From Nitrosomonas sp. (GTDB lineage: Bacteria > Pseudomonadota > Gammaproteobacteria > Burkholderiales > Nitrosomonadaceae), in assembly GCA_024281825.1 (NCBI GenBank), contig JAMWZY010000010.1, forward strand, positions 1 through 64,000: a stretch of 64,000 nt of DNA, read 5' to 3'. Shown here piece by piece: positions 1 to 9,000 of the stretch; positions within the stretch are counted from its first letter, which is position 1; each line of letters opens with the position of its first letter. The notes beneath the pieces were generated by a model. That model was given only the letters and a program-made list of their open reading frames with translations, did no database searches and was not told the origin of the DNA. The position numbers and the translations under genes are program-made.

Positions 1-181
1 ATTGTTTTCTCGTTACCATTTCTTCCTCCAATTAAGCTATTTTCTCTTAACTGGAGTGTCCGGTTTCAGTAAACCACATCACTGCTATGATAATGCTCCG
101 ATTTGACAGCTCACTTCAAGAATTGATGTCATTAGTTATTGCGTGCTATCATTGATTTCACATAATAAGGAGTGAAGTCAA
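1..181. other. non-coding start of window
   Basis: No coding region is supported here. The stretch leads into the antitoxin gene and ends with an AAGGAG ribosome binding site nine bases before its ATG. A promoter must lie here, but no clear -35/-10 pair stands out. Confidence 0.5.
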
Positions 182-421
182 ATGTCTGTTGTTACTGTTC
201 GCAATTTGCCCGAAGAAACGCATCGCGCGCTTAAGCTGCGTGCTGCTCAGCATGGGCGTAGCACCGAAGCCGAAATCCGGGAAATTCTGGAAGAGGCAGT
301 GCGTCCTAGGACGCGTGTCAAGATCGGATCTGAACTTGCTGCTTTTGGACAATCCTTTGGGAGACTTGATTTTAATGACACTCGCGATCAGATGCCGACT
401 GATCCAGCTGTGTTCGAATGA
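182..421 (+). CDS. fitA: FitA-like ribbon-helix-helix antitoxin
   Basis: A 79-residue antitoxin of the FitA type. The N-terminal part (VTVRNLPEET, then HRALKLRAAQHGRSTEAEIREIL) matches the ribbon-helix-helix DNA-binding fold of FitA/Phd-like plasmid stability proteins; the C-terminal tail would wrap the toxin. In this family the antitoxin represses its own operon and neutralises the PIN-domain partner. Its stop overlaps the start of the next gene by four bases (ATGA), so the two are translationally coupled. A strong AAGGAG precedes the start. The family call is firm; activity and operator are not visible directly. Confidence 0.9.
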   Translation: MSVVTVRNLPEETHRALKLRAAQHGRSTEAEIREILEEAVRPRTRVKIGSELAAFGQSFGRLDFNDTRDQMPTDPAVFE

Positions 422-837
422 TCGTTCTGGATACGAATGTCATATCCGAGCCAATGAAACCCAACGGCAATCCCGCTGTTCAAGTTTGGCTTGATCGGCA
501 AACTGCAGAGACACTGTACCTGACAACAACAAGTCTTTCCGAATTGCTGGTCGGCATTGAAATCCTGCCAGATGGCAAGCGCAAAGAAGGACTTGATGCT
601 GCATTGAGGAAACTGATGGAGAGGCTTTTTGGAGCGCGCATACTATCATTCGATCAACAGGCTGCGATAGCATATGCGTCTATAGTCGGTCGAGCTAGGA
701 CTAATGGTCACCTCATTTCTGTGGCAGGCGGTCAGATTGCCGCAATCGCGGTCGTACATGGATTCATCGTAGCGACGCGAGATACTGCGCCTTTTATCGC
801 TACCGGAGTGCACGTCATCAATCCTTGGGAAGAATGA
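418..837 (+). CDS. fitB: FitB/VapC-like PIN-domain toxin, probable active-site mutant
   Basis: A 139-residue PIN-domain protein of the FitB/VapC type, normally an Mg-dependent ribonuclease held inactive by FitA. Length and ends (MIVLDTNVISE start, INPWE end) match FitB. The PIN acidic residues D5, E42 and D122 (in ATRDT) are present, but position 104, normally Asp in the conserved SVAD segment, is Gly (codon GGC at 727-729). Loss of one of the four metal-coordinating acids should reduce or abolish nuclease activity. The reading frame is otherwise intact and coupled to fitA. It may be a decayed or tamed toxin kept for repression with FitA. Confidence 0.9.
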   Translation: MIVLDTNVISEPMKPNGNPAVQVWLDRQTAETLYLTTTSLSELLVGIEILPDGKRKEGLDAALRKLMERLFGARILSFDQQAAIAYASIVGRARTNGHLISVAGGQIAAIAVVHGFIVATRDTAPFIATGVHVINPWEE

Positions 838-1001
838 TCTTAGGTATTTTGTGTTAATCGTAGTTATTAAAGGAGCATCGTTATGCGAGAACGAAATAAG
901 ATACGGAATTGACTGTGCCAAATACTCTACGTGTGAGCGAGGAATTTTACCCGAAGAGACTAGACTGGATCTAAGAAATCGAGCCTAACTTAATATACTA
1001 A
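838..1001. other. spacer with a nine-codon mini-ORF
   Basis: Between fitB and hemJ there is an AAAGGAG motif followed by an ATG at 883 that opens a nine-codon frame ending in TGA. It could be the remnant of a truncated gene downstream of the toxin-antitoxin pair. No protein family can be assigned. Confidence 0.3.
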
Positions 1002-1421
1002 TTATGCTAAATCTGGCTTAACCACCACTAAAATAACTACCGCAAATAAAACCAGCACTGGAAACTCATTAAACCAACGGTAAAATACATGGCCATGCTG
1101 ATTGGCATTGTTTTTAAACGCGGTGACGTATTTTCCACAGTAATAATGGTAAACAATTAATACTGTAACTAATGCTAGTTTGGCATGCAGCCAAGTACCG
1201 CTAAACCCATACCCCAGCCAAAGCCATACGCCGAATACAATGGTGAGAATCGCGCCGGGTGTCATGATGCCATAATACAGCTTGCGCTCCATAATTTTGA
1301 AACGCTCTTTGCCAGGCTGATCTTCGCAAAGGGCGTGATAGACAAATAGACGCGGCAGATAGAATAATCCGGCGAACCAGGTCACCATAAAAATGATGTG
1401 GAGCGATTTAATCCAAAGCAT
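1002..1421 (-). CDS. hemJ: HemJ-type protoporphyrinogen oxidase
   Basis: A 139-residue integral membrane protein matching the HemJ (UPF0093) family, which oxidises protoporphyrinogen IX to protoporphyrin IX in haem synthesis. It starts with the family motif MLWIKSLHIIFMVTWFAGLF, with the conserved early His, followed by FYLPRLFVYH and about four hydrophobic segments, ending at a Lys-Pro. Length is normal for the family. It is a single gene, divergent from the M32 carboxypeptidase. In an organism rich in c-type cytochromes a haem enzyme is expected. It is sometimes annotated as a CopD-like protein; HemJ is the better match. Confidence 0.9.
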   Translation of the reverse strand: MLWIKSLHIIFMVTWFAGLFYLPRLFVYHALCEDQPGKERFKIMERKLYYGIMTPGAILTIVFGVWLWLGYGFSGTWLHAKLALVTVLIVYHYYCGKYVTAFKNNANQHGHVFYRWFNEFPVLVLFAVVILVVVKPDLA

Positions 1422-1521
1422 AGTAATGTCGGCAGTTAATGATTAAATAAAGTTGCTATGATACTCAGCTTGGTGATCAAGTGCCATGTGTTTGTATTTT
1501 TGAGATGGAAATAGGACAGCG

Positions 1522-3030
1522 ATGAAACAGCATTATCAGCAATTGGTACAAAAACTGGAAGAAATCACGCATCTGAATGGCGTGATGAGTACGTTAGGAT
1601 GGGATCAAGAGGTAGTGATGCCAACGGGTGCTGGTGAAGCACGCGCCAAGCAGCTTTCGACTTTGGCTGGCGTGATTCATGAACGGATGACCGATCCGAT
1701 GCTGGGTGAATGCCTGGATCACTTGATGAATAATCCTGTTGTGGCTTTAAGTTCAGCTGAGCAATGCAATATTCGTGAGGCGCAGCGTAGCTATGATCTG
1801 GAAACGAAAGTCCCTAAGCGGCTGGTGCAAGAATTGGCTGAATTAGGATCAAGAGGGCATGGTATCTGGGTACAAGCGCGAAAGGAAAATCGTTTTACAG
1901 ATTTTGCACCGATTTTGAAACACTTTCTGCTATTAAAAAAAGAGTGGGCGCAGTGCGTATCACCGGAGTTACTGCCCTATGATGCCAATATCGATTTGTT
2001 TGAGCGTGGCGCAACGATGGCAACCATTACGCCAGTCTTTGAACGTTTGAAGCAGCGCTTGATTCCATTGATTCAAGAAATACAGAATAGCGCGGCGCAG
2101 CCAGATACTTCCTTTATGCAAGGGCAATTTGCTTTGGATAAGCAAGAAACATTAGCGCGTAAAATCAGTCAAGATATTGGTTTTAGTTTTGATCGGGGAC
2201 GCATGGATGTTTCTGTGCATCCATTTTGCGGTGGCAGCCACCCGACTGATGTACGCATTACCACGCGGTATAAAACCAACAATTTTATTGAGTCGTTATA
2301 TTCCATTATTCATGAGACTGGCCATGCACTGTATGAACAAGGACGACCTTATGAATTAGGTGATTTACCTGTTTCTGAATCGTTAACAATGGGTATTCAT
2401 GAATCGCAATCATTGTTCTGGGAACGTATGATTGGACAAAGTAGACCTTTTTGTTCACATTACTTTGAGTTGTTTAAAACAACTTTTCCCAATAACTTCA
2501 CATCTGTTACTGTTGACGGATTTTATCGTGCATTGAATGTTTGTAAGTCAGATTTCATTCGTGTTGAGGCCGATGAAATTACCTATCCATTGCATGTCAT
2601 TTTGCGCTATGAAATCGAGAAGGGCTTATTTGATGATTCAATGCAAGTCGACGATTTGCCGCAAATTTGGAGCGAATTGATGGAGAAATACTTAGCGATT
2701 AAGCCGCCTACTGACACACTTGGAGTTTTACAGGACTCGCATTGGAGTGGTGGTGCATTTGGCTATTTTCCTTCGTATACGTTAGGTGCTATGTACGCAT
2801 GCCAATTTTATCGTGCGCTATTAAGCGAACAACCAGATACGGAGCAATATATTACTACTGGTAATTTCAGGCCAATCCGGCAATGGTTGAATAAGAAAAT
2901 TCATAGCCAAGGTAGGTTACTTGCGCCACAAGAGCTTGTGTTAAAAGTTACTGGAGAGCCATTAAATCCTGATTATTTTATGGAATATTTAGTAAATAAA
3001 TATAGCGCAATTTATAGTTTGGCGAGTTGA
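1522..3030 (+). CDS. M32 family metallocarboxypeptidase
   Basis: A 502-residue protein of the thermostable carboxypeptidase 1 (Taq) family M32, cytosolic zinc enzymes that remove C-terminal residues from peptides. The zinc motif HETGH lies at residues 264-268 within SIIHETGHALYEQG, and the family signatures TLGWDQEVVMP near the N-terminus and the later GIHESQSLFWER follow in order. Length is typical (about 500). Its last 19 bases overlap the convergent pbpG gene. No signal peptide is seen, so a role in intracellular peptide turnover is likely. Confidence 0.93.
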   Translation: MKQHYQQLVQKLEEITHLNGVMSTLGWDQEVVMPTGAGEARAKQLSTLAGVIHERMTDPMLGECLDHLMNNPVVALSSAEQCNIREAQRSYDLETKVPKRLVQELAELGSRGHGIWVQARKENRFTDFAPILKHFLLLKKEWAQCVSPELLPYDANIDLFERGATMATITPVFERLKQRLIPLIQEIQNSAAQPDTSFMQGQFALDKQETLARKISQDIGFSFDRGRMDVSVHPFCGGSHPTDVRITTRYKTNNFIESLYSIIHETGHALYEQGRPYELGDLPVSESLTMGIHESQSLFWERMIGQSRPFCSHYFELFKTTFPNNFTSVTVDGFYRALNVCKSDFIRVEADEITYPLHVILRYEIEKGLFDDSMQVDDLPQIWSELMEKYLAIKPPTDTLGVLQDSHWSGGAFGYFPSYTLGAMYACQFYRALLSEQPDTEQYITTGNFRPIRQWLNKKIHSQGRLLAPQELVLKVTGEPLNPDYFMEYLVNKYSAIYSLAS

Positions 3031-3890
3031 TTCGGTATAAATTGATGCTTGGCTCTGTGATGCTTGTTACGAGTTGAGTGATTGGCTTCGATCCATTTTT
3101 TCATGCGGTTGGCATCTCCAATACGTGTATTTTTACCCCATGAATTGAGTAATACAATGACCATGGAATCACCAGAAATATCGGCTTTCATGACTAAGCA
3201 GCGACCGGCAGCATTGATATAGCCAGTTTTAGAAACATCGATTTGCCAATCTTGATTGCGAACTAGACTGTTCGAATTAACGAATTGTATTTGACCGCGA
3301 CTATTGTTCCGCGCAACGCGATGTTGCGCGGTGGTTGAAAAATCGCGAATGACAACATAATGATTCGAAGCGATGACTAGCTTTGCCAAATCCCGCGCGG
3401 TAGAAACATTGCCCTGGTTCAAGCCAGTCGCATCGGCAAATCGGCTGTTATTCATGCCAATTTTTTGAGCTTTATGATTCATGGCGCGGACAAATGCCTG
3501 AGTACCACCGGGGTAAGTACGTGCCAACGCTGCTGCCGCACGATTTTCTGAAGACATCAGTGATAATCGTAATAGTTCATGGCGCGCGTAGATACTTCCG
3601 ACTGACAAACGCGATGAGCTGTTCCTAAGCTTGTCTACATCCGCTGCAGTAATGGTGATCCGCTCGTTCAAAGGTAAGCGTGCATCAAGGCTGACCATCG
3701 CAGCCATCAATTTAGTGATAGATGCGATCGGCATTACTTTATCAGCATTCTTATCGTATAAAATGCGTTTATTCTGAGTATCATAAATTAGCGCTGCTTG
3801 CGATTTAATTTCCAGTTTATTGGGTAACGCAAAGACTGCATGAGCAAAAGATAATAGTACCAAGGATAAGAGAATCTTTGGATTCATCAT
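3012..3890 (-). CDS. pbpG: D-alanyl-D-alanine endopeptidase, PBP7 type
   Basis: An S11-family penicillin-binding protein of the PbpG/PBP7 type, about 292 residues, acting in the periplasm on peptidoglycan cross-links. The three active-site motifs are present: SITK (S-x-x-K), SEN (S-x-N) and KTG. The start at 3890 is chosen because GGGAG lies seven bases upstream and the product then begins MMNPKILLSLVLL with a clean signal peptide ending near FALPN; an in-frame ATG at 3974 gives a poor leader. The Lys-rich C-terminus has no clear membrane anchor, in line with PBP7. It overlaps the convergent M32 gene. Confidence 0.9.
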   Translation of the reverse strand: MMNPKILLSLVLLSFAHAVFALPNKLEIKSQAALIYDTQNKRILYDKNADKVMPIASITKLMAAMVSLDARLPLNERITITAADVDKLRNSSSRLSVGSIYARHELLRLSLMSSENRAAAALARTYPGGTQAFVRAMNHKAQKIGMNNSRFADATGLNQGNVSTARDLAKLVIASNHYVVIRDFSTTAQHRVARNNSRGQIQFVNSNSLVRNQDWQIDVSKTGYINAAGRCLVMKADISGDSMVIVLLNSWGKNTRIGDANRMKKWIEANHSTRNKHHRAKHQFIPNQLAKL

Positions 3891-4279
3891 TGCTGATCTC
3901 CCAAGAAAGAGTTTATAAAATTTTTGCAACACTGGCCTGAATGAAACTGAGAAAATAAGCATTGAATATGGCAATAGTAGCTACATTCAATTGATTGATA
4001 CGCTATCACCAATCTACAGTGAAATTGCATCATGCAAAGAACTGAAGACTTGAAAGTGTGACAAGATCATTTGAATTATTTATTGTTTAAAATATAGCAT
4101 TCTATTTTTTGCAGAAAAATCATTTATTATAATAAGTTATGATTTCTCTACAAGAAAAAACATTAACAATGTAATATTAACACATTGATGTTTTGAATAA
4201 AAGAAATTCAAAAGATTTTAGCGTAAGCGTCTCATCATAATCATGATTTTTAACAATCTTTCCAATAAAATACAACGTC
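3891..4279. other. AT-rich intergenic region between divergent pbpG and plsC
   Basis: About 390 bases without a supported gene. It is very AT-rich and must carry the pbpG (leftward) and plsC (rightward) promoters. I see no definite promoter pair, RNA gene or repeat in it. Confidence 0.5.
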
Positions 4280-5071
4280 ATGCATAAACAAACGCCTATG
4301 CTGTTGCGCGTTATTAGGATGACCCGCTTAATCTTGCACGTGCTTTCTGGGGTTATTCAATCATTGATCTATCCACATGTGCCTTTACATTATCAGCAGC
4401 GAATGATGAAAAGATGGGCGGTCGAATTACTGACATTACTTAATATTAAACTGCATTGCCATGGAAAGCCGCCAGGAGTAGACATACCACGAGCATTGTT
4501 AGTAGCCAATCATGTTTCTTGGTTAGACATCTGCGTGTTGATGGCTGTGTGCCCGACTCGTTTCGTTGCTAAAGCAGAAATTGCAACGTGGCCGATATTG
4601 GGAATTTTATGCAAAAATACCGGCACATTATTCATAAAGCGGACGCAACGCACCGACACGATGCGGATCAATCAATATATTTGTGAAGTATTAGAGGCTG
4701 GTGAGCGTGTAGCCTTATTTCCCGAGGGGACTACAGCAGATGGTACTTATTTGAATCATTTTCATGCTTCGTTGTTGCAATCTGCGGTGACTGCCGATGC
4801 ATTGATTTATCCTGTGGCTATGCGTTATCGGCGTGCTGATGGCGATATTTGTTCAGAAGCCGCTTATATCGATCCATCATTGATTTTATCCTTGCAGCAA
4901 ATTTTAGCGCAACCGCGTATTGACACGGAGTTGTTCTTTGGTGAGCCAATTCCGTGTGGCATGAAGAATCGCCGTGAGCTGGCTCGAATGTCAGAAAGCG
5001 TCATTGCAGAAATGCTGCTATTGCCCGTTCGTCACAAGCAACCTGAAATAATTTCCGATCTTCCAATCTGA
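4280..5071 (+). CDS. plsC: 1-acyl-sn-glycerol-3-phosphate acyltransferase
   Basis: A 263-residue membrane-associated acyltransferase that adds the second acyl chain to lysophosphatidic acid in phospholipid synthesis. The family motif I (NHVSWLD, H-x4-D) and motif III (FPEGTT) are both present, after an N-terminal hydrophobic segment. No Shine-Dalgarno sequence is evident before ATG 4280; in-frame ATGs at 4298 and 4319 are alternatives. The final 71 bases overlap the oppositely oriented apaH gene, which is unusual. It could instead act on lyso-ornithine lipid (OlsA-like), which sequence alone cannot decide. Confidence 0.87.
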   Translation: MHKQTPMLLRVIRMTRLILHVLSGVIQSLIYPHVPLHYQQRMMKRWAVELLTLLNIKLHCHGKPPGVDIPRALLVANHVSWLDICVLMAVCPTRFVAKAEIATWPILGILCKNTGTLFIKRTQRTDTMRINQYICEVLEAGERVALFPEGTTADGTYLNHFHASLLQSAVTADALIYPVAMRYRRADGDICSEAAYIDPSLILSLQQILAQPRIDTELFFGEPIPCGMKNRRELARMSESVIAEMLLLPVRHKQPEIISDLPI

Positions 5072-5837
5072 CCGCGGATAGTTGCTTTCCCCAAACGCAT
5101 CCGCTATCTAATGCAATGAGGTTTGCCCGTTGATACAATCCGAGTGCAGACCAGTGACCACAAACAATCGTGTATTGACTACTTGCGCGATTGGGTAAGT
5201 CAAACCAAGGTAAATGATCAAGAGGAATGGATTGCAAATCGTCTTTAAAGGAAAAATTCATGGCACCATCCGGAGTGCACACACGCATGCGTGTCATAGC
5301 ATTGACGATTACGCGTAAACGTTCGGATCCCGCCCATTTTTCTTGCCAGACTCTGGGTTCGTTGCCGTATAGTTGTATGCACTGCTGCGAATAATCTTCT
5401 TGTTGTAATATACGCTCGATTTCTTGTGCAAGCTGCGCAGCCTGCGGAATTGTCCATGAAGGTAACAGGCCAGCATGTACCATGGCAAAATTAGCTTCAT
5501 GATAAAATAAACGTTGATGACGTAACCAATAGAGCAAATCTTCACAATCCGGGGCATCCAATAGCGGCTGAAGGGTATCACCAGAACGCTGTTGCGATAT
5601 TTTTGCAGCTACCATCAGTAAATGCAGATCATGGTTCCCCAAGACGGTAATTACGCAGTGGTTTGTCTCATCCATTTGTTTGATGAAACGCAGCAACTCT
5701 AATGAATCTGGGCCACGATTGACGATGTCGCCAACCAGCCATAATTTATCTAGCTTGGGATCAAAATGAATCTGGTCTAATAGTTCCAAAAAGGATTTAA
5801 AGCAGCCTTGAAGATCACCGATCGCATACGTGGCCAT
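5001..5837 (-). CDS. apaH: symmetrical bis(5'-nucleosyl)-tetraphosphatase
   Basis: A 278-residue ApaH of the calcineurin-like phosphoesterase superfamily, hydrolysing Ap4A to two ADP. The metallophosphatase motifs appear in order: GDLQGC near the start, GDIVNRGPDS, and LGNHDLHLL, then VHAGLLP and CGHWSALG. Length matches E. coli ApaH (280). It is the last gene of a leftward bamE-dapB-apaH run, 30 bases after dapB. Its 3' end is antisense to the plsC end for 71 bases; the C-terminal residues encoded there (SAVRLEDRKLFQVACDERA) look family-like, so both frames seem genuine. Confidence 0.95.
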   Translation of the reverse strand: MATYAIGDLQGCFKSFLELLDQIHFDPKLDKLWLVGDIVNRGPDSLELLRFIKQMDETNHCVITVLGNHDLHLLMVAAKISQQRSGDTLQPLLDAPDCEDLLYWLRHQRLFYHEANFAMVHAGLLPSWTIPQAAQLAQEIERILQQEDYSQQCIQLYGNEPRVWQEKWAGSERLRVIVNAMTRMRVCTPDGAMNFSFKDDLQSIPLDHLPWFDLPNRASSQYTIVCGHWSALGLYQRANLIALDSGCVWGKQLSAVRLEDRKLFQVACDERAIAAFLQ

Positions 5838-5867
5838 TTCACTGTTAATATTTGTAAAGATTTAGGG

Positions 5868-6677
<810 letters not shown>

Positions 6678-6739
6678 TTATGATGAAAATTTGATAATGA
6701 TTTAAACGATCAATGTAACAATACAACTTCAAATTGAAG

Positions 6740-7156
6740 TTATTTTGTTTCTATGTTACTGAAACTGGGGCTATTAGGATCTTCATCGCCTTTTTCCACA
6801 CGTTCAATTTTTATAGGATCCTTTTTTGTTTTATCTTTGGGATAAACTTGATGGCTTTCAATGCTCGTTAAGAGCTCATTTTCAAAAAAAATAGTTAATC
6901 TTTTTTGTTCAGAAAGTTTACCTTTATCGCGAAAAATATAGACATAATCCCAGCGATTCTCACGAAATGCATCGACGATCAATGGCGATCCCATTACAAA
7001 CAAAACTTGAGATTTCGTCATGCCTGGCTTGAGCATCTCGATCATTTCGTCTGTAACTACATTACCTTGCTGCACATCAATTCGATAAGGAATTGGCGGT
7101 AAATAAGAGCACCCAGTAAACAGTAAAACAAACAGAATACATGCCTTTGCGGTCAT
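6740..7156 (-). CDS. bamE: outer membrane assembly lipoprotein BamE
   Basis: A 138-residue BamE (SmpA/OmlA) lipoprotein, a component of the BAM complex that inserts beta-barrel proteins in the outer membrane. It has a short lipoprotein signal peptide with lipobox FTGC, then the SmpA/OmlA core (MLKPGMTKSQVLFVMGSP, then NRWDYVYIF). The charged C-terminal tail (KKDPIKIERVEKGDEDP) is longer than in enterobacteria. It is divergent from fur with about 80 bases between start codons, the classic omlA-fur pairing. Confidence 0.94.
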   Translation of the reverse strand: MTAKACILFVLLFTGCSYLPPIPYRIDVQQGNVVTDEMIEMLKPGMTKSQVLFVMGSPLIVDAFRENRWDYVYIFRDKGKLSEQKRLTIFFENELLTSIESHQVYPKDKTKKDPIKIERVEKGDEDPNSPSFSNIETK

Positions 7157-7235
7157 ATTGTAAATATTGATGTTTCCAAAGTAAGCATAGCACTATATGA
7201 TACAACAAATAAATTTATCAACAGAGGTAATACGT

Positions 7236-7679
7236 ATGGGCAATTCTGCTGATCTGAAATCTATTGGTCTCAAAAATACCGGTCTTAAAACCACCTTACC
7301 ACGGCTCAAAATATTAAATTTGTTTGAACAGAGTCGTGTGCGTCATTTGTCAGCTGAGGATGTTTACAAAGAACTACTCAATGAAGGTGAAGATATCGGT
7401 TTGGCCACAGTGTATCGCGTTTTAACACAATTCGAGCAAGCTGGGTTATTGGAACGCCATCATTTTGAAAGTGGTAAGGCGGTGTTTGAGCTTAAAAGTG
7501 ATGGACATCACGATCATTTAGTGTGCTTGCAATGTGGCAAAGTGGAAGAGTTTTATGACGCCGAGATCGAAAAACGTCAAATGGCCGTCGCCAAAGAACG
7601 CGGATTTAAATTACAAGAACATTCTTTATCGCTTTATGCGGATTGCATAAAAACCGGTTGCATTGATCGCCGAAAATAG
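7236..7679 (+). CDS. fur: ferric uptake regulator Fur
   Basis: A 147-residue Fur repressor controlling iron uptake genes with Fe2+ as co-repressor. The winged-helix region ([35 protein letters not shown]) and the metal-binding [11 protein letters not shown] segment are complete; a further Cys pair lies near the C-terminus. ATG 7236 is preferred over 7197 because AGAGG lies eight bases before it and the product then starts where Fur usually does. The N-terminus shows a near duplication (IGLKN then TGLKT) just before the usual TLPRLKIL, lengthening the N-terminal arm. Divergent from bamE. Confidence 0.95.
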   Translation: MGNSADLKSIGLKNTGLKTTLPRLKILNLFEQSRVRHLSAEDVYKELLNEGEDIGLATVYRVLTQFEQAGLLERHHFESGKAVFELKSDGHHDHLVCLQCGKVEEFYDAEIEKRQMAVAKERGFKLQEHSLSLYADCIKTGCIDRRK

Positions 7680-7727
7680 TTGCCATGTGACTATCTATTG
7701 TGAGCTTATTGCGGTCTTGAATTAAAA

Positions 7728-8996
7728 ATGAATAATAAAATTCGGTTGCTGACTAAACATATCGGAAAAAACGTGCTTAGTGCTACATTGCTATTATCTT
7801 TTGAAATAATGGCGCAAAGTACAGCGTTAGAGAGTAATCCAACCAAAGATTTTGATGCATGTGTGGCCCGTATAGCTGAGCGCGCCAAAACCGAAGGTGT
7901 TTCGGATCCAACCATTTCACAAACATTAAGTAGAGTGAAGCAAATACCCAGAATCATTGAGTTAGATCGGCGTCAACCTGAATTTTCGCAGACTTTCGCC
8001 AATTATTTCAATATACGTATCAATGAAGAACGTGTGCAGCGCGGACGGGAATTATTAAATCGGCATCGTGCATTATTGAATCAAATACAAAAAGAAACAG
8101 GTATTCCCGGACATTATCTGGTTTCATTTTGGGGACTGGAAACAAGTTATGGTAGTCATTTTGGTGACTGGAGAATCACTGACTCTTTAGCGACACTGGC
8201 TTGCGATTCACGGCGTAGCACTTTTTTTACTCAAGAATTGATCAATGCAATGCGTATCATTGATGCGGGCGATATCATACCAGAACGGATGATTGGTTCA
8301 TGGGCTGGTGCTATGGGGCATATGCAATTCATGCCTTCTACTTTTTTACACTATGCCAAGGATATGGATGGTGATGGCCGCCGTGATTTATGGGGCAGCG
8401 TATCGGATGCTTTTGGTTCAGCGGCCAATTTTTTGCGGCAAGTGGGATGGATTCCTGGGCTGGAATGGGGGCAAGAAGTCAGATTGCCGGAAGCATTTGA
8501 TTATACTTTGGCTGGAAGAGGGCAAACACTAAGTCAATCCGAATGGGCAAAACTGGGTGTGCTGACTGCCTCAGGAGCTCCATTGCCATTGAATGAGCAA
8601 AAAGCTGCGTTGTTGATTCCTTCAGGACATCAAGGACCGGCATTCCTAGTTACTAGGAATTTCCAGGTCATTATGCGCTGGAATCGCTCGGAATACTACG
8701 CCATTTCCATAGGGCATCTGGCCGATCGAATTGCAGGGGGTGGTGCATTACACCGTTTGCCACTAACTGATGCCGCAAAAATAACACGTGAACAAATACG
8801 TCAGTTACAAAAGGATTTATCCACGCTCGGTATTGATGCTGGAGAGATTGATGGTGTGCTTGGATCTGCTACTCGTCAGGCTATTAGCCACTTTCAACAA
8901 AGCACACAGCGTATTGCTGATGGTTATTTGGACCATAATCTGCTAATCGCCATCCGGGAAGCCGCTCAATTAAAATCTTCTTCGAGTAATAATTAA
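7728..8996 (+). CDS. mltB: MltB-family lytic murein transglycosylase
   Basis: A 422-residue periplasmic lytic transglycosylase of the MltB family (TIGR02283-like). After a probable signal peptide (ending about MAQS) the catalytic domain carries the Glu of WGLETSYGSHFG, the GSWAGAMGHMQFMPST segment and DGDGRRDLW. A C-terminal PG_binding_1 domain follows (LQKDLSTLGIDAGEIDG, then FQQ). It cleaves glycan strands to 1,6-anhydromuramyl products. It ends only four bases from the end of the convergent RND pump gene; no terminator hairpin separates them. Confidence 0.93.
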   Translation: MNNKIRLLTKHIGKNVLSATLLLSFEIMAQSTALESNPTKDFDACVARIAERAKTEGVSDPTISQTLSRVKQIPRIIELDRRQPEFSQTFANYFNIRINEERVQRGRELLNRHRALLNQIQKETGIPGHYLVSFWGLETSYGSHFGDWRITDSLATLACDSRRSTFFTQELINAMRIIDAGDIIPERMIGSWAGAMGHMQFMPSTFLHYAKDMDGDGRRDLWGSVSDAFGSAANFLRQVGWIPGLEWGQEVRLPEAFDYTLAGRGQTLSQSEWAKLGVLTASGAPLPLNEQKAALLIPSGHQGPAFLVTRNFQVIMRWNRSEYYAISIGHLADRIAGGGALHRLPLTDAAKITREQIRQLQKDLSTLGIDAGEIDGVLGSATRQAISHFQQSTQRIADGYLDHNLLIAIREAAQLKSSSSNN

Positions 8997-9000
8997 TTAG

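Noticed and set aside
883..912. Nine-codon ORF with strong ribosome binding site after fitB
   Set aside because: Too short to support as a gene; kept only as a remark in the spacer entry.
6740..7235. Fur box between bamE and fur
   Set aside because: No convincing 19-base GATAATGAT-like dyad was found in the intergenic region.
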